Made by a program: the position numbers and the translations under genes. 64,000 nt of DNA from Engraulis encrasicolus. Lineage: Eukaryota; Chordata; Actinopteri; Clupeiformes; Engraulidae. The stretch covers positions 834,502 to 898,501 of the forward strand of contig NW_026945687.1 of assembly GCF_034702125.1 (NCBI RefSeq), in the 5' to 3' direction. Numbering within the stretch: position 1 is the stretch's first letter; each line of letters opens with the position of its first letter. Positions 62,161-64,000 of this stretch are shown here, piece by piece. Under the pieces are notes generated by a model. The model saw only the letters and a program-made list of their open reading frames with translations. It was not told the DNA's origin and did not search any database.

Positions 62161-63758
62161 GTTGATGTGGCAATGACATAATGGTCCATGTTCATGGCAT
62201 AGGGGATTCAGATGAATAGTGTGACTTTTTTCATGTTCATTGAGGTGTTCATTTCCAATACCTTTGCATTAGATTGTCGGAATAGCTGTGACTCTGACAG
62301 AATTGTTATTTTGTATATTTACCACACTAAAATCATATAAATATTGAAAAACACCAAGTCAACATATTTAAACATTAATTTCATGCACTGAAAAATTTAT
62401 TTAGTTGACATTTGGTCTTTATCCTGCTATAAATCTCTTTGGGTAATAGTGAATTTATGCAGATTTTGATAGTTTTGGTCATCAAAAACGATTTGCATAA
62501 TGTAAGATAAAAGATATCTGTTAGATTTTGGAGGTTTCCAAAATTCTCTTCTCCAATAAAAATTGAAGGATGAATGCTCTGCGTTGTGTTTTAGTTGACT
62601 CACTTACAAAAATAAAATAAGTCTTGACTTCGTAGTTAAAAGGATCGATCAGGATACAATTTATTATAGAAAAAGTGAGATTACAAAAAGAATAAGAAGA
62701 AAATAAAAAGAAGTAAAAGTAAAAGAAGAATAAAAAGGTTAAAAAGAAATAAAAATGAGACAAAGTCTCACAGCGTCTCACTATCTAGGCAGCATCCTAT
62801 CTCTGGCGAATGACAGGCAAATCGATCGACAACTGACAAAATGGTGGCAACGGTTTTTATACCGTCTTCCTCATGTCAGCAGGTTACACGTATGCAAGTA
62901 TGATCTTAGTTAAGGAAGATGTCGTCTCCATGTCTCCAGTAGTGACGAAGCATAAAAGCACCTATCGCTAAGGATAACACACAGCCTAGATGTGTCTGCT
63001 ATCTGGAAAGTTAGACGCAAGCACACTGTGCCCTGGCACAATGGCCTTCGACAGCAGAGGCTCTCGCTCTGAGCTCTCCAGATATCAGCAAAGTAACAGT
63101 AAACATACCACATTCCAGGGCCCAATTGATTGGAACACTGGAAGGGCTAAAGTTTCATTATAAAACTTAACAGTATGGTCAATCAGTTGTTGGTCAGCTG
63201 CAAAGAGCAGCTGGATATACCACTCAAATTCAACATTCCTCCCTCAAGATAAATAAAAACAACGTTTTTTCTTATGTTCAATTTAACAAAGCAAGTGAAT
63301 GACCAAACTGTTGGAAACAGGGATAAACAATAAGGAAATAGGCAATAATAACCACCCTCAATGAAATACCCCTAATCAATACAAATGTCAAACATTGTAA
63401 ATCGGTCTAACTCTGGATTAAATTGATAATTTTCCCAAAAATTACACTAAATTATGTAGCTGGTTACGTGCATAGTAGCAAAGGGTAAGAAACTCAAAGA
63501 GAAAATAAAAAACGTTCAGTCTGCAATGTCTGGTTGTCTGACTCGCACAAATCTGGCCTTGGAACCGACTTGTCCGAGCAAAACAACAGGAACACCTCAG
63601 AGATAAAACAATAGCAACAGAGAAGAGCAGGGAAAACTCCGGGTTCTGCTAAATGAAATGAAAAGTAGAAGTATACCAGGCACTGTGAACACACTTAAAG
63701 GCAATAATATATTCACACAAAGTGAATGGGATGGCATATAGGCTATATTGAGAAACGT
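62161..63758. other. No gene recognised apart from the purine tract
   Basis: AT-rich DNA. The minus strand has GGTATAAAAACC near 62855-62866, TATA-like, about 60 bp after a CGATCGAT, but no convincing transcript downstream. Confidence 0.35.
62655..62765 (-). repeat. Purine-rich AAAAG tract
   Basis: About 110 bp of almost pure A/G on the plus strand (AAAAAGAATAAGAAG, AAAAGAAGTAAAAG). It ends at a TCTCA run. Low complexity, no coding value. Confidence 0.8.
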
Positions 63759-63890
63759 TTACATCAGGTGCATCAACCCGCAAAACCAGTCGTTGTTGGT
63801 TGTCTTGACGGCAGCATAACCTTGGGCATTTTGGAAAAAGAACAGTCTCCCTGTGTATCTCGTGTTGGCTATAATCATGTCACAGCCAGC
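63759..63890 (-). CDS. Unassigned terminal exon-like segment
   Basis: The acceptor CTGATTTCAG precedes a 43-codon open frame in phase 0: AGCDMIIANTRYTGRLFFFQ, then NAQGYAAVKTTNNDWFC and GLMHLM, TAA at 63759-63761. Aromatic and Cys/Asn-rich content looks protein-like rather than random AT-rich DNA. The gene would extend upstream toward and past the window end. I do not recognise it. Confidence 0.35.
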   Translation of the reverse strand, partial: AGCDMIIANTRYTGRLFFFQNAQGYAAVKTTNNDWFCGLMHLM

Positions 63891-64000
63891 CTGAAATCAG
63901 AGCAAGACAAAACACCCAACAGCAGGCCAAAGGACTGCCATTACAGCCACACGTCAGCAGGACATCAGAGTAGCAGGTTCAGTATGCTCGTCGAACGTCC

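Noticed and set aside
62521..62781. 86-codon Phe/Tyr-rich minus-strand frame
   Set aside because: It is the complement of a purine-rich tract and reflects composition only.

Overview
The window reads as teleost fish nuclear DNA. It is AT-rich with long (CA)n, (TTA)n and (GA)n runs, carries fish-type LINE, tRNA-SINE, hAT, piggyBac-like and L1 sequence, and has spliced GT-AG exons. No complete single-copy host gene is visible. It is a dense graveyard, and partly a live nest, of mobile elements. All identifications rest on reading motifs, terminal repeats and target-site duplications (TSDs) by eye; no database search was run.

1-22.4 kb is a nested stack. A decayed L2-type LINE on the minus strand (5' end near 22385, 3' tail at 1372) is cut into five pieces. 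The insertions are: a 1.1 kb TTAA element (20720-21804); a hAT-like element with TSD GTGACAAA (18954-20430); a second hAT-like element with TSD GCGTCGCC (14452-18153), itself invaded by a TTAA element (16090-17792); and a 12.5 kb element with about 1.2 kb inverted arms and 3-bp TSD CTA (1768-14256). The 12.5 kb element contains a young CR1/L2-group LINE with intact ORF1 (esterase) and ORF2 (endonuclease plus reverse transcriptase) at 4926-9599, a host-like exon fused in frame upstream of ORF1, and a 2.15 kb internally deleted piggyBac derivative.

22.4-32.2 kb on the minus strand holds a broken, intron-rich transposase-derived gene. At least six exons can be joined by splice phase, with a TGA and a 1-bp deletion. 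Its introns carry a tRNA-SINE, a 2.3 kb hAT-like element with another TTAA element inside, a small piggyBac-type MITE, a long foldback and a foldback whose arms look like tRNA genes.

32.2-44.9 kb holds small MITEs, two palindromes with a shared loop pattern, unassigned exon-like segments, a TRIM-like B-box remnant, a 2.7 kb element with inverted ends, a 5' fragment of an L1 with ORF1, and a 65-bp satellite array.

44957-50004 is a piggyBac transposon bounded by TTAA on both sides. It has a three-exon transposase with the DDD residues and a C-terminal Cys-rich finger, and is interrupted only by a one-base shift in a G7 run. It may be, or have been, the source of activity for some of the TTAA-flanked elements.

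50-64 kb carries hAT MITEs, exon-like segments on the minus strand (one THAP-like), two more complete TTAA elements, a tRNA-SINE with a duplicated head, and mostly featureless AT-rich DNA.

Themes worth attention are the crowd of about eleven TTAA-type elements, near-perfect nesting that allows relative dating, perfect GGTCAnnnTGACC palindromes carried inside one TTAA MITE, and the two palindromes with covarying loops.
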